Positions 27,301 to 37,102 of a stretch of 64,000 bases of DNA are shown in pieces. Source of the stretch: Lachnospiraceae bacterium. GTDB lineage: Bacteria; Bacillota_A; Clostridia; Lachnospirales; Lachnospiraceae. The notes beneath the pieces were generated by a model. The model searched no databases. It was not told the DNA's origin and was given only the letters and a program-made list of their open reading frames with translations. The position numbers were made by a program, and so were the translations under genes. The stretch is from the NCBI GenBank assembly GCA_900764695.1, contig CAAFOY010000079.1:11396-75395 (forward strand), read 5' to 3'. Every line of letters starts with the position of its first letter. Within the stretch, counting starts at the first letter, position 1.

Positions 27301-27345
27301 GACCGAATTAGTGAATTAGATGATAAACTATTTCGGTCGGTTTTT
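27301..27345 (+). terminator. Terminator-like hairpin inside the murA leader
   Basis: GACCGAATTAGT (27301-27312) pairs with ACTATTTCGGTC (27327-27338), one mismatch, followed by GGTTTTTG. It lies between the mapped promoter and murA, so it may act as an attenuator rather than only ending the upstream transcript. Confidence 0.65.
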
Positions 27346-27395
27346 GCTTTGAGTTTTTACAACTCAATTATATACATAAATACCCGAGGTGCATA

Positions 27396-28688
27396 ATGGA
27401 ACGTTATATTATAAAAGGCGGAACACCACTCAATGGAGAAGTGGAGATAAGTGGTGCTAAGAACGCAGCTTTAGGTTTATTAGCAGCGGCTATTATGACT
27501 GATGAAGAAGTGACAATAGATAATTTACCTGACGTTAGTGATATTAATCATTTGATTGATGCAATTGCTAACATTGGTGCCACAGTCGATAGAGTAGACA
27601 GACACTGCGTTAAGATAAAAGGTGACACAATTACATCATGTGTAGTTGAATATGAACAGATGAAGAAAATAAGAGCTTCTTATTATTTAATTGGAGCGTT
27701 ACTTGGTAAATTTAATAAGGCCGAAGTAGCTCTTCCAGGTGGATGTGACATAGGAAGCAGACCAATAGATCAGCATATAAAAGGATTTAGAGCTTTAGGT
27801 GCAGAAGTTGATACAGAACATGGCATGGTAGATGCCAGAGCAGAGAAGTTATTAGGAAATCATATATTCCTTGACGTTGTATCAGTAGGAGCAACAATTA
27901 ATGTTATGCTTGCAGCTTCAATGGCTCAAGGTAAGACAATTATTGAAAATGCAGCTAAAGAGCCTCACGTTGTAGATGTAGCTAATATGCTTAACAGTAT
28001 GGGAGCTAATATCAGAGGTGCAGGAACAGATAAGATTAGAATTGAAGGTGTAGAGAAGTTACACGGAACAGTTTATTCTACAATTCCTGATCAGATTGAA
28101 GCAGGAACATTTATGTGTGCAGCAGCAGCAACAGGCGGAAGTGTTCTTGTAAAGAATGTTATTCCTAAACATTTGGAATGCATTTCAGCTAAGCTTATTG
28201 AAATGGGTTGCGTAATAACAGAATACGATGATGCGGTAAGAGTTAAAGGTGGAGAATTTATCAGAAATACTCAGATTAAGACATTACCATATCCGGGATT
28301 CCCAACAGATATGCAGCCACAGATGGCAGTTGTACTTGCAATGGCCAATGGCAGCAGCACAGTAACAGAAAGCATTTTTGAAAACAGATTTAAATATGTA
28401 GATGAACTTAACAGAATGGGTGCAAGAATTAAAGTTGAAGGCAATACAGCTTTAATAATGGGCGTAAATGGTCTTACAGGAGCACCGGTTTGTGCACCTG
28501 ACTTAAGAGCAGGAGCAGCGTTAGTAATTGCCGGACTTGCAGCAGAAGGATTTACAACTGTTGAAGATATTGTTTACATTAAGAGAGGTTATGAACACTT
28601 CTCTGACAAGTTAAGAGGACTTGGAGCAACAATTGAAAAGGTTGACAGTGAAAAAGATGTTCAGAAATTTAAATTAAAAGTAGGCTGA
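27396..28688 (+). CDS. murA: UDP-N-acetylglucosamine 1-carboxyvinyltransferase
   Basis: MurA adds enolpyruvate to UDP-GlcNAc, the first committed step of peptidoglycan synthesis. The 430 residues form two inverted EPSP-synthase-like domains. The N-terminal GGTPLNGEVEISGAKNAAL motif and the active-site cysteine C117 in LPGGCDIGSRP are present, so the enzyme should be fosfomycin-sensitive. Further signatures are PHVVDVANMLNSMGANI and PYPGFPTDMQPQM. ATG 27396 follows CGAGGTG. It is followed by a terminator at 28731. Confidence 0.96.
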   Translation: MERYIIKGGTPLNGEVEISGAKNAALGLLAAAIMTDEEVTIDNLPDVSDINHLIDAIANIGATVDRVDRHCVKIKGDTITSCVVEYEQMKKIRASYYLIGALLGKFNKAEVALPGGCDIGSRPIDQHIKGFRALGAEVDTEHGMVDARAEKLLGNHIFLDVVSVGATINVMLAASMAQGKTIIENAAKEPHVVDVANMLNSMGANIRGAGTDKIRIEGVEKLHGTVYSTIPDQIEAGTFMCAAAATGGSVLVKNVIPKHLECISAKLIEMGCVITEYDDAVRVKGGEFIRNTQIKTLPYPGFPTDMQPQMAVVLAMANGSSTVTESIFENRFKYVDELNRMGARIKVEGNTALIMGVNGLTGAPVCAPDLRAGAALVIAGLAAEGFTTVEDIVYIKRGYEHFSDKLRGLGATIEKVDSEKDVQKFKLKVG

Positions 28689-28730
28689 ATATCATAATTG
28701 TATTAGGTTAAAAAATATATTTATATAATA

Positions 28731-28768
28731 AAGAAAGCTATCAATTTAAAGTTGGTAGCTTTCTTTAT
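28731..28768 (+). terminator. Intrinsic terminator of murA
   Basis: AAGAAAGCTATCAA (28731-28744) pairs with TTGGTAGCTTTCTT (28752-28765), with one G-U pair, a 7-nt loop and trailing T residues. Confidence 0.9.
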
Positions 28769-28964
28769 TGTTAGCGTACTTGAAGGCACGCGTTTTTTAT
28801 TGTTATAAAAAAGAAAAATCAACTAAATTGATAAATAAAATACAAAATATTAAAAAATATCAATAAAAATGATTAAAAATGTCACTTTAATTCTAGATTT
28901 GCATATGTTATTATTATCACAGTTAAAACATAAACAAATGCATAGAAGAGGAACAGTAATTATT

Positions 28965-29186
28965 GAGCGACTTTCAGAAAGCTGTCGGTTGATGCGAGAC
29001 AGTAGGAGTGATATAATGAACTCGCCTTAGAGCAGCCGGCTGAACATATTAGTAGGTCAGGACGGATTCCACCGTTAAAGGGAGCGGATGTCATGAGCAT
29101 CCAGTAAGGGCATGTCTATACATGAAGTAGAGTGGTACCGCGATGATTCGTCTCTATAATATCTTTTGATATTATAGAGCTTTTTT
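28965..29186 (+). promoter_or_regulatory. T-box leader, leucine-type
   Basis: The leader contains the universal T-box sequence GTGGTACCGCG (near 29132-29142) and a stem I region with GCGAGACAGTAGGAGTGATA. It ends in a terminator (29152-29163 with 29168-29179, then six T residues). The specifier loop reads GAACTCGCC, giving CUC (29021-29023), a leucine codon. This agrees with the downstream leuA. Uncharged tRNA-Leu would stabilise the antiterminator and allow leuA transcription. Confidence 0.92.
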
Positions 29187-29308
29187 ACGTTATAGGACAA
29201 TTTGCTACATTAATGTAATAAAGTAAAATAAATCAATTAAAAAACATCAAGGTACAGATTTAGATGCAAGTTACATATATTTATTAAAGGTTAGAAGGAG
29301 TAAGAACT

Positions 29309-31297
29309 ATGATGGATTGTACAAAATATGAGAAACAGTATTTTATGCCACCTACACCAACATTTGATTGGGTTAAGAAAGAAAAGATTGAAAAAGCACC
29401 AATTTGGTGTAGTGTTGATTTAAGAGATGGAAATCAGGCTTTAATTGAACCAATGAGCTTGGAAGAAAAATTAGAATTCTTTCAGATGTTAGTTAAAGTG
29501 GGCTTTAAAGAAATCGAAGTTGGATTCCCGGCTGCATCAGAAACAGAATACAATTTTATGAGAGCCTTAATAGAAAGAAACATGATTCCTGATGATGTTA
29601 CAGTTCAGGTATTAACACAGGCAAGAGAGCATATTATTAAGAAAACTTTTGAAGCTGTAAAAGGATGTAAGCATGCAGTAATTCATTTGTATAACTCTAC
29701 ATCAGTTGCACAGCGTGAGCAGGTATTTAAGAAGTCAAAAGAACAGATTAAAAAGATTGCCGTAGATGGAGCAAAATTATTAAAAGAATTAGCTGATGAA
29801 GTAGATGGAAACTTCTCATTTGAATATAGTCCTGAAAGTTTTACAGGAACAGAAGTAGATTATGCATTGGAAGTATGTAATGCTGTATTAGATGTATGGC
29901 AGCCAAAGCCTGACAATAAAGTTATAATCAACCTTCCTGCAACAGTTGAAAATTCTTTACCACATGTATTTGCAACTCAGATTGAATATATGCACAAGAA
30001 TTTGAAATATCGTGATGCAGTTACGATTTCATTACATCCACATAATGACAGAGGATGTGGTGTTTCAGATGCCGAATTAGGATTATTGGCAGGTGCTGAC
30101 AGAATTGAAGGAACTTTATTTGGAAATGGTGAAAGAACAGGTAATGTTGATATTATTACATTAGCAATGAATATGTTCTCACATGGAGTTGATCCAAAAC
30201 TTGATTTCAGTGATATGCCACATATTTGCGAAACATACGAAAAATTAACAAGAATGAAAGTTTCTCCACGTCAGCCATATGCAGGTGATTTGGTATTTAC
30301 TGCATTTTCAGGTTCGCATCAGGATGCTATTTCAAAAGGAATGGCATACAGAGAAGCAGGTCATACAGAAAAATGGAATGTTCCATATTTACCAATTGAT
30401 CCTAAGGATGTTGGAAGAGCATACGATTCAGATGTAATCAGAATTAACAGCCAGTCAGGAAAGGGTGGCGTAAGCTACATCTTAAAACAGAATTTTGGTA
30501 TGGATTTACCGGATGGAATGAAGGAAGAAGTCGGATACACAGTTAAGGATGTTTCAGATAAAGAGCATAAAGAATTATCACCAAATTGGGTATACCAGAT
30601 ATTTGAAGATAAATACATTACAAATAATACAGTATTCAGCGTACCTGAATGTCATTTCCAACAGAAAGACGGAATTATAGCTGAGGTTACAATTGCATAT
30701 GATGACAAAGTCAGAGTTATCAAGAGCACAGGAAACGGAAGACTTGATGCCGTAAGTAATGCATTTAAGCAGTACTTTAACATAAGTTATGAATTGTCAG
30801 TATATGAAGAACATTCATTATCAAGAGGTTCATCATCAAAGGCTGTATCATATGTAGGAATCAGTCATAATGGTAAGATGTTCTGGGGTGTTGGAATTGA
30901 TGCTGATATTATTAAGTCATCAATTCAGGCTTTGACAGTTGCAGTGAATCAGTTAGAAAGTGAAGTAGGAGTAAATGCCTGTAAGGATGACAGATTAAAT
31001 GAAATAATGAATTATATTCATACAAATTATTTGACAGTAACTTTAGATGAATTGGCTGATGAATTCCATTTGTCAAAACCATATTTATCAAAGTACATTA
31101 AAGAAAAATCAGGAAATACATTTGGTGATATTGTTAAAAATGTAAGAATGAAAAAGGCAAGAGCTTTACTTAAGAGTGGAAGCATGACTGTTGAAGCAAT
31201 TGCAGAAAATGTTGGTTATCAGAATGTTGAACATTTTAACAGATTGTTTAAGAAAAAATATGGAATGACTCCTGTTCAGTTCAGAAACAGCAAATAA
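29309..31297 (+). CDS. leuA: 2-isopropylmalate synthase fused to an AraC-type HTH domain
   Basis: Residues ~1-430 are the TIM-barrel synthase that condenses 2-oxoisovalerate with acetyl-CoA (metal/substrate motifs [27 protein letters not shown] and [14 protein letters not shown]). This is the LeuA type-2 (fungal-like) family. Residues ~440-555 are the LeuA allosteric domain. Residues ~564-662 are an AraC/XylS double helix-turn-helix ([51 protein letters not shown]). The reading frame is continuous, with no stop or frameshift between the parts. AAGGAG precedes ATG 29309; ATG 29312 is equally possible. The T-box upstream controls it by leucine. Confidence 0.93.
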   Translation: MMDCTKYEKQYFMPPTPTFDWVKKEKIEKAPIWCSVDLRDGNQALIEPMSLEEKLEFFQMLVKVGFKEIEVGFPAASETEYNFMRALIERNMIPDDVTVQVLTQAREHIIKKTFEAVKGCKHAVIHLYNSTSVAQREQVFKKSKEQIKKIAVDGAKLLKELADEVDGNFSFEYSPESFTGTEVDYALEVCNAVLDVWQPKPDNKVIINLPATVENSLPHVFATQIEYMHKNLKYRDAVTISLHPHNDRGCGVSDAELGLLAGADRIEGTLFGNGERTGNVDIITLAMNMFSHGVDPKLDFSDMPHICETYEKLTRMKVSPRQPYAGDLVFTAFSGSHQDAISKGMAYREAGHTEKWNVPYLPIDPKDVGRAYDSDVIRINSQSGKGGVSYILKQNFGMDLPDGMKEEVGYTVKDVSDKEHKELSPNWVYQIFEDKYITNNTVFSVPECHFQQKDGIIAEVTIAYDDKVRVIKSTGNGRLDAVSNAFKQYFNISYELSVYEEHSLSRGSSSKAVSYVGISHNGKMFWGVGIDADIIKSSIQALTVAVNQLESEVGVNACKDDRLNEIMNYIHTNYLTVTLDELADEFHLSKPYLSKYIKEKSGNTFGDIVKNVRMKKARALLKSGSMTVEAIAENVGYQNVEHFNRLFKKKYGMTPVQFRNSK

Positions 31298-31369
31298 TTG
31301 GGAAAAATAAGAGATTCTTAAGTTGTAATCATTATATAATATGATACAATAATAAGTAACAAATAAAGA

Positions 31370-31450
31370 GGCGAAAATAAAATGAACGAAGTTCGTTTCT
31401 TAAAATATTTTCGCCGACCAGCCGCTGACCGAAGGGAGGGGGCATTACAG
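31370..31450 (+). repeat. Structured intergenic element, copy A
   Basis: GGCGAAAATA (31370-31379) pairs perfectly with TATTTTCGCC (31406-31415), enclosing a hairpin AAATGAAC-GAA-GTTCGTTT. A second hairpin, GCCGCTGACC-GAA-GGGAGG with GGGC, ends at about 31444, then ATTACA. The lipoprotein ribosome site follows at once. The same layout occurs at 51557 and 59625. Confidence 0.8.
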
Positions 31451-31472
31451 TATTATAGGAGGAGAGAAATAT

Positions 31473-32366
31473 ATGAGATCAACAAAGGTAAAAGTTTTAG
31501 CGGTAACAGCAGCAGTAACAGTTATGTTTACAGGGTGTATGACAGAAAATGCTAATGTAAAGATTAATTCAGATGGAACAGCATCTGCAGTAGCTACAGT
31601 AGATATTGATAAAGCAAGCATGGATACATGGTTAACTTCATCAGGACTGACAACTTCAGATATTTCTGATGGAAAAGAAATGAAAGTTGTAACAAAAGAT
31701 GGCAAGGAATTTTACGAAGCAACAGAAACTTACTCATCAACAGTTGATAAGATTGGTGAAGTAGTAAAAGAAGCATTATCAAGTGATGCTTATGTAACAA
31801 GCACTACATTATACAGTGAAGTAAGTTTGGCACAGAGTGAGTCAGTTGCTATGTACTCAGCTATGGGAATCGACACATCAGCTATTACACTTAACTTTAG
31901 CATTGAGTTTCCTGCAGCAATTACATCAACAACAGGAACAATTGATCCTGCTAACCCAAACAAAGCTAATTTTGTTATTAACTTAGCAACAACAAATATG
32001 ATAGTATTTGCAACAACAGATTCTACAGTAACATCTGATGCAGTTAAAGCAACAGTACAGAAACTTAATCAGGTAGGAAAAGTTAAAGTTAAGAGTCTTA
32101 AGGCAAATAAAGTAAAAGGTAAAAAGGCAACAGCTACTTTAAAATTTAAAAAGGCAGCTCAGGCTAAGAATTACCAGATTCAGTGGTCTACAAATAAGAA
32201 CTTCAAGAAGAAAACAAGTGCTACAGCTAAGAAAGTGAGATACACTATTAAGAACTTAAAGAAGGGCACAAAGTACTTCGTAAGGGTAAGAGCCGCAAAG
32301 ACAAATTACTGCGGAACAGAAGTTTATGGCGATTGGTCAGTTAAGACAGTTAAAACAAAAAAATAA
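31473..32366 (+). CDS. Lipoprotein with C-terminal fibronectin type III-like domain
   Basis: The 297-residue protein has a lipoprotein signal with lipobox FTGC (Cys near residue 22). The middle is rich in Thr, Ser, Ala and Asp (residues ~23-205) and includes NVKINSDGTASAVATVDIDK, a beta-strand start common in lipoproteins of this group. The C-terminal ~90 residues look like an FN3 domain (KNYQIQWSTNKNFKKK; RYTIKNLKKGTKYFVRVRA). AGGAGGAG precedes ATG 31473. It has its own element (copy A) upstream and a terminator downstream. A surface or polysaccharide-binding role is inferred. Confidence 0.8.
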   Translation: MRSTKVKVLAVTAAVTVMFTGCMTENANVKINSDGTASAVATVDIDKASMDTWLTSSGLTTSDISDGKEMKVVTKDGKEFYEATETYSSTVDKIGEVVKEALSSDAYVTSTTLYSEVSLAQSESVAMYSAMGIDTSAITLNFSIEFPAAITSTTGTIDPANPNKANFVINLATTNMIVFATTDSTVTSDAVKATVQKLNQVGKVKVKSLKANKVKGKKATATLKFKKAAQAKNYQIQWSTNKNFKKKTSATAKKVRYTIKNLKKGTKYFVRVRAAKTNYCGTEVYGDWSVKTVKTKK

Positions 32367-32418
32367 AACAGATTTTATAATAAAAGCAAATTTATGATAG
32401 AATTTGAAAATTAATAAG

Positions 32419-32480
32419 AACACCGATATGTTAATAAGATTAGGAATTTAATCTTTAGATGTTAATATATCGGTGTTTTT
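32419..32480 (+). terminator. Intrinsic terminator after the lipoprotein gene
   Basis: AACACCGATAT (32419-32429) pairs with ATATCGGTGTT (32467-32477), enclosing a second small stem, then a T tract. Confidence 0.85.
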
Positions 32481-32948
32481 AATTGTTAAAAAAAGAAAAG
32501 TAACTACTGACAATTTAATATATTAGGAATTTATGGAAAGAAAATAGATAATAAAATTAATGATGTTAGTATAAGGAAAATTAATTAAATTTATATAATG
32601 AAAAAATATGACTGTTAACTATTAATAAAATAAAAAATAATAAAAACGTTTCTAAAATAATAATACTTTCATAAAAATGCGTATTGTAATGTTTTTATTT
32701 AAGTGGTAAGATTAATGAAAATAGCTTTAAATAAGCTTACATAATACACTACTATCATATATAACAAAATGTTTTGGGGAAGACATTATTACTGAACACA
32801 ATTTTTATATGTAGTTAGAAGATAAAACTATTTATGAGAGAGAAACCGGCACTTTGTAGGGAAGAGTGTCGGATTTTTTATTTCATTTGGGAAAAACCAA
32901 ATATAGGAGAAGAGATAAGTTCGATAAATAGGGGAGGTAAATTAAATA
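32481..32948 (+). promoter_or_regulatory. Long AT-rich leader of the GGDEF gene with hairpins and a terminator
   Basis: No ORF is supported here. AATAAAAACGTT (32639-32650) pairs with AATGTTTTTATT (32688-32699) around an inner AATAC/GTATT and CAT/ATG stem. Further on, CCGGCACT (32846-32853) pairs with AGTGTCGG (32865-32872) and is followed by ATTTTTT, a terminator just 70 nt before the gene. The second structure looks like a leader attenuator. No match to a known c-di-GMP riboswitch was recognised. Confidence 0.5.
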
Positions 32949-34250
32949 ATGGATACAATGCTTATTGTAGATGACAATGAGATTGATAGAAATATCATTG
33001 CTAATTATTTTGCAGAAGATTTTATGATTCTGGAGGCGCAAAGTGGAGAAGAGTGCTTTAGAATTTTAAAAGAGTACAAATATAATATTGATATTGTATT
33101 ATTGGATAACTGGTTACCTGATATGACAGGTGTGGATATTCTTAAGGAAAGAAAGTTAGATCAAAGATTTGCAGATATTCCTGTTATTATTGTTACAGTT
33201 AACAATGATTCAGCAAATTTAATCGAAGCTTTTAAAAATGGAGCAGATGATTACATAACAAAGCCGCTTGTAAGGGAAGTAATTAAGGCACGTGTAAGCA
33301 ATGTTTTGATTGCTACAAGAAAATACGCAGAAATACAAAAGAAAAACAGAGAATTGTCAGAACTTTCCGAACTTGATCAGATGACAGGGTTATATAATAA
33401 GATGACAACTGTTAATAAAATTAATAACCGGCTTTATGAACATAAGAATCATATAGGTGCAATTATTGTTGTTGATATGGATGATTTTAAATATATAAAT
33501 GATAGTGAAGGACATTTGATTGGTGACCATGCAATAAAACGTGTATCTAGAATATTGAAGGATAACTTTAGAAAAGAAGACATAATAGGTCGAATTGGCG
33601 GAGATGAATTTGTTGTATTTTTAAATGATATTCCGGATAAAGAGATTGCCAGAAGAAAGGCAAGAGATATAATTAGAATATTTAAAGTAAAGAAAAGTAC
33701 AGTGATTAAAGGAAGAACTACTGTAAGTGTCGGATTAGCATTTGCTGATAATGGAACAAATGATTATAAAGAATTATTTGACAGAGCTGATAAAGCTTTA
33801 GCAGAAGCAAAGAAATATGGTAAAGCATGTTACCATGAATATGGCGTGGATGATTATGGTACTTATGAAGAAAAAAGAGAAAGCGTTATTGTATATAGTA
33901 AAAGCCGAACCATATGTCATGCGATAGATAAGGCAATCAGTAGCAAATATAACGTGATTGAAGTTATTTCATCAGACGAAATAGATAAAGTTATAAAGCA
34001 ACAGCGCGAAATTAGGATTATAATTGCGGATTTATCAAATGATGAAGATGATGGAAAATTAATTATGGATTATTTAGATAATAATAAGGATATAGCAGGT
34101 ATTCCTAAGATTGCAGTTTGCAAGGAAAGCAATATCGAGCAGTGTAAGATAGCAATTCAGGGAGGCGTTGTTGATTTGATGATGGAACCTATTGAAAAAG
34201 ATATTGTGAGAAGAAGAGTATCAAGAATAATTAAAGATGAGGAAAAGTAA
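32949..34250 (+). CDS. Response regulator with GGDEF (diguanylate cyclase) and second REC-like domain
   Basis: Residues ~1-120 are a receiver domain with acidic pocket DD8-9 and phosphoacceptor D53 (LLDNWLPDMTG). Residues ~150-300 are a GGDEF domain with an intact R215-IGGDEF motif and an allosteric RxxD site (R208-KED) five residues before it, so it should make cyclic di-GMP and be product-inhibited. Residues ~315-430 resemble a second, degenerate receiver (IIIADLSNDEDDGKL). No kinase is encoded nearby. AGGGGAGG precedes ATG 32949. The protein likely acts in the cytoplasm. Confidence 0.9.
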   Translation: MDTMLIVDDNEIDRNIIANYFAEDFMILEAQSGEECFRILKEYKYNIDIVLLDNWLPDMTGVDILKERKLDQRFADIPVIIVTVNNDSANLIEAFKNGADDYITKPLVREVIKARVSNVLIATRKYAEIQKKNRELSELSELDQMTGLYNKMTTVNKINNRLYEHKNHIGAIIVVDMDDFKYINDSEGHLIGDHAIKRVSRILKDNFRKEDIIGRIGGDEFVVFLNDIPDKEIARRKARDIIRIFKVKKSTVIKGRTTVSVGLAFADNGTNDYKELFDRADKALAEAKKYGKACYHEYGVDDYGTYEEKRESVIVYSKSRTICHAIDKAISSKYNVIEVISSDEIDKVIKQQREIRIIIADLSNDEDDGKLIMDYLDNNKDIAGIPKIAVCKESNIEQCKIAIQGGVVDLMMEPIEKDIVRRRVSRIIKDEEK

Positions 34251-34340
34251 ATACTAACCATAATATAGTTAGTAATATTTATTTTTAATTTTAATCCAAG
34301 CTTTAATAATTAGTTGAATAAATCCTGAAAATAAATATGA

Positions 34341-34390
34341 AATCTTCGAAAAAGAGGAGGCAATAACCAAATCTTTTTCGGGGATTTTTT
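34341..34390 (+). terminator. Intrinsic terminator after the GGDEF gene
   Basis: AATCTTCGAAAAAGA (34341-34355) pairs with TCTTTTTCGGGGATT (34372-34386), allowing G-U pairs, followed by TTTT. Confidence 0.85.
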
Positions 34391-34391
34391 A

Positions 34392-34462
34392 TTGACAAAA
34401 AGAGGATGTTATGTGATAATAACTTTAATGCTTTAAAGCGTAACGGTTTAAAGCGACGATAA
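34392..34462 (+). promoter_or_regulatory. Promoter and operator-like repeats of the symporter gene
   Basis: TTGACA (34392-34397) and GATAAT (34415-34420) are 17 bp apart. Just downstream, TTTAAAGCG occurs twice (about 34433-34441 and 34448-34456), once within a CTTTAAAG palindrome. This may be a repressor site overlapping the transcription start. Confidence 0.65.
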
Positions 34463-34491
34463 AGGTATGTAACTAAAAGTGGAGGAACAAA

Positions 34492-36018
34492 ATGTTAGTT
34501 AAAGTTTTATTATTGATTGTATTTTTTGCAGTCATGATTGGAATTGGTGTGTATACAAGAAAGCATGCCACAGATGTTAACGGGTTTGTATTGGGTTCAA
34601 GATCTGCAGGACCATGGATTACAGCATTTGCATATGGAACATCGTATTTTTCAGCAGTTGTTTTTGTAGGATATGCAGGACAGTTTGGTTGGAAATATGG
34701 TATTGCTTCTACATGGATTGGACTTGGTAATGCCATACTTGGTAGTTTGTTAGCATGGTTTGTATTAGGTAGAAGAACAAGAGTTATGACTCAGCATATA
34801 GATGCTAAGACAATGCCTGATTATTTTGGAAAAAGATATAACAGTGATGCACTTAAAATAGCAGCCAGTGTTATCACATTTGTATTCTTAATTCCATATA
34901 CAGCATCTGTATATAATGGTCTTTCAAGATTATTTGGAATGGCATTTGACATACCATATAGCACAGTTGTTATTATTATGGCAGTGCTTACAGGACTTTA
35001 TGTTATTCTTGGTGGATATATGGCAACAGCAATTAATGACTTTATTCAGGGGATTGTAATGTTGTTTGGTATTTGTGCAGTTATTTATTCAGTATTAAAC
35101 GGACAGGGTGGATTTTACAGCTCATTGTCAAAACTTGCAGCGCAGGTGCCTGTAGAGGGAGATGTAATTAAGGTAGCAGGTGACGGAATATTTGCATCAT
35201 TTTTTGGACCTGATCCATTAAATCTTTTAGGAGTGATTATATTAACTTCATTAGGAACATGGGGACTTCCTCAGATGGTTGGTAAATTTTACGCAATTAA
35301 AAGTGAAAAATCAATCAAGACAGGTATGATAGTTTCAACTGCATTTGCAGTAGTTGTTTCAGGTGGATGTTATTTCTTAGGAGGATTTGGAAGATTATTC
35401 TCTGATAAAATTGATATTGCAACCGGTGGATATGATTCAATTATCCCTACAATGCTTTCAACACTTCCTGATATATTAATAGGTATTGTAATTGTATTAG
35501 TATTATCAGCTTCAATGTCAACACTTTCATCATTAGTACTTACATCAAGTTCTACAATTACAATTGACTTTTTGGGAACAACGGTATTGAAGAAAACAGC
35601 AGAAAAGAAACAAGTATTACTTATGAGAATTTTCGTAGTAGTATTTGTAGCAATTTCTGTAATTATCGCATTAAATAAAGACAGCATTCCAAATATTGCT
35701 CAGCTTATGGGTTACTCATGGGGAGCTTTGGCAGGAGCATTCCTTGCGCCATTTATGTATGGATTATATTGGAAGAAAGTTACAAAGGCTTCTGTATGGG
35801 CAAGTTTTATTTTCAGCATCATAGTTACTGTGACAAATATGATTTGGGGTTACATACAGTCACCAATTAATGCAGGTGCATTTACAATGCTTGTAAGTTT
35901 AATTCTTGTACCTATTATAAGTTTATTAACACCTAAGATGAAAAAAGAAGAAACAGATAAATTATTTGAATGCTTTGAAGAAAAGGTAGAAGTTCCGGTA
36001 AAGGATGCTTTGGATTAG
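34492..36018 (+). CDS. Sodium:solute symporter family transporter
   Basis: The 508-residue protein has about 13 hydrophobic segments and the SSS family signatures (FVLGSRSAGPWITAFAYGTS; GYAGQFGWKYGIASTWIGLGN; LPDILIGIVIVLVLSASMST, which carries the sodium-site serines). The closest family types are PutP/PanF and related carriers. The substrate cannot be read from the sequence. GGAGG lies 6 nt before ATG 34492. It is a single-gene unit with its own promoter, and the next gene, purC, also has its own. Confidence 0.9.
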   Translation: MLVKVLLLIVFFAVMIGIGVYTRKHATDVNGFVLGSRSAGPWITAFAYGTSYFSAVVFVGYAGQFGWKYGIASTWIGLGNAILGSLLAWFVLGRRTRVMTQHIDAKTMPDYFGKRYNSDALKIAASVITFVFLIPYTASVYNGLSRLFGMAFDIPYSTVVIIMAVLTGLYVILGGYMATAINDFIQGIVMLFGICAVIYSVLNGQGGFYSSLSKLAAQVPVEGDVIKVAGDGIFASFFGPDPLNLLGVIILTSLGTWGLPQMVGKFYAIKSEKSIKTGMIVSTAFAVVVSGGCYFLGGFGRLFSDKIDIATGGYDSIIPTMLSTLPDILIGIVIVLVLSASMSTLSSLVLTSSSTITIDFLGTTVLKKTAEKKQVLLMRIFVVVFVAISVIIALNKDSIPNIAQLMGYSWGALAGAFLAPFMYGLYWKKVTKASVWASFIFSIIVTVTNMIWGYIQSPINAGAFTMLVSLILVPIISLLTPKMKKEETDKLFECFEEKVEVPVKDALD

Positions 36019-36028
36019 TAGTAAAGCA

Positions 36029-36057
36029 TTGACTTACATAAAATCTCTGTTTATAAT
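36029..36057 (+). promoter_or_regulatory. Promoter of purC
   Basis: TTGACT (36029-36034) and TATAAT (36052-36057) have 17-bp spacing. The leader of about 80 nt holds no recognisable purine riboswitch. Confidence 0.75.
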
Positions 36058-36142
36058 TTTATGGTGAGCGTAAGCTTAGATACATAAAATAGAATAAACT
36101 GTTCAACAACACAAGGGCAGAAGAAAATGGAGGAGTACAATA

Positions 36143-37015
36143 ATGCAGGAATTTAAACCGGTAAAAGAAGGAAAAGTACGTGAGATTTACGATAATGGAG
36201 ACAATATGATTATTGTTGCAACAGACAGAATCTCAGCATTTGATGACATCTTAAAGAACAAGATTACAGACAAGGGTGCGGTTTTAACACAGATGTCAAA
36301 ATTTTGGTTTGATTATACAAAGGATGTTGTTCCTAACCATATGGTATCAACAGATGTTAAAGATATGCCGGAATTTTTCCAGAATGACAAATTTGCTGGC
36401 AGAAGTATGATGTGTAAGAAGTTAGAAATGCTTCCAATCGAATGTATCGTTCGTGGATACATTACAGGAAGTGGTTGGGCAAGTTACAAGGAAAATGGAA
36501 CAGTTTGCGGAATAAAACTTCCTGAAGGTCTTGTAGAATCAGATAAGTTGCCTGAACCAATTTATACACCAAGTACAAAGGCAGAAATAGGACTCCATGA
36601 TGAAAATATTTCATTTGAACAGAGTGTAGAAGTACTAGAAAAAGCATATCCTGGAAAAGGTGCAGAATATGCAGAAAAGATTAAAGATTGCACAATTGCT
36701 TTATATAAGAAATGTGCAGAATATGCTTTAAGCAAAGGAATCATTATTGCAGATACTAAATTTGAATTTGGTTTAGATGAAAATGGAAACGTAGTAATTG
36801 GTGATGAAATGTTAACACCTGACAGCTCACGTTTCTGGCCACTCGAAGGATATAAACCGGGACAGGGACAGCCTTCATTTGATAAGCAGTACGTAAGAGA
36901 CTGGTTAAAAGCTAACCCTGACAATGATTTACTTCTTCCGGATGAAGTTGTTGAAAAGACAGTTGCTAAATATAAAGAAGCATATGAATTATTAACAGGT
37001 GAAAAATTTGCATAG
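36143..37015 (+). CDS. purC: Phosphoribosylaminoimidazole-succinocarboxamide synthase
   Basis: PurC (SAICAR synthase) joins aspartate to CAIR with ATP in purine synthesis. The 290 residues include KVREIYDNGDNMIIVATDRISAF split over the ATP-binding start, IECIVRGYITGSGWASYKENG and DEMLTPDSSRFWP, all strongly conserved. ATG 36143 follows GGAGG. Other pur genes are not adjacent, so it is a single-gene unit between its own promoter and the terminator at 37040. Confidence 0.96.
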   Translation: MQEFKPVKEGKVREIYDNGDNMIIVATDRISAFDDILKNKITDKGAVLTQMSKFWFDYTKDVVPNHMVSTDVKDMPEFFQNDKFAGRSMMCKKLEMLPIECIVRGYITGSGWASYKENGTVCGIKLPEGLVESDKLPEPIYTPSTKAEIGLHDENISFEQSVEVLEKAYPGKGAEYAEKIKDCTIALYKKCAEYALSKGIIIADTKFEFGLDENGNVVIGDEMLTPDSSRFWPLEGYKPGQGQPSFDKQYVRDWLKANPDNDLLLPDEVVEKTVAKYKEAYELLTGEKFA

Positions 37016-37039
37016 GTTGATATGCAGATAAACCTTTAA

Positions 37040-37102
37040 AATCCCCATAAAATTTGATTGTGCGCTTTAAAAGCATAATTGAATTTTATGGGGATTTTTT
37101 TG
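37040..37102 (+). terminator. Intrinsic terminator of purC
   Basis: AATCCCCATAAAATT (from 37040) pairs with AATTTTATGGGGATT (to 37095), then eight T residues. Confidence 0.9.

Noticed and set aside
31380..31405. Short peptide MNEVRF-like in the repeat element
   Set aside because: The other copies read MNEVHFL-stop and MNEFHFSI with different following frames, so the conservation fits RNA pairing better than a peptide.
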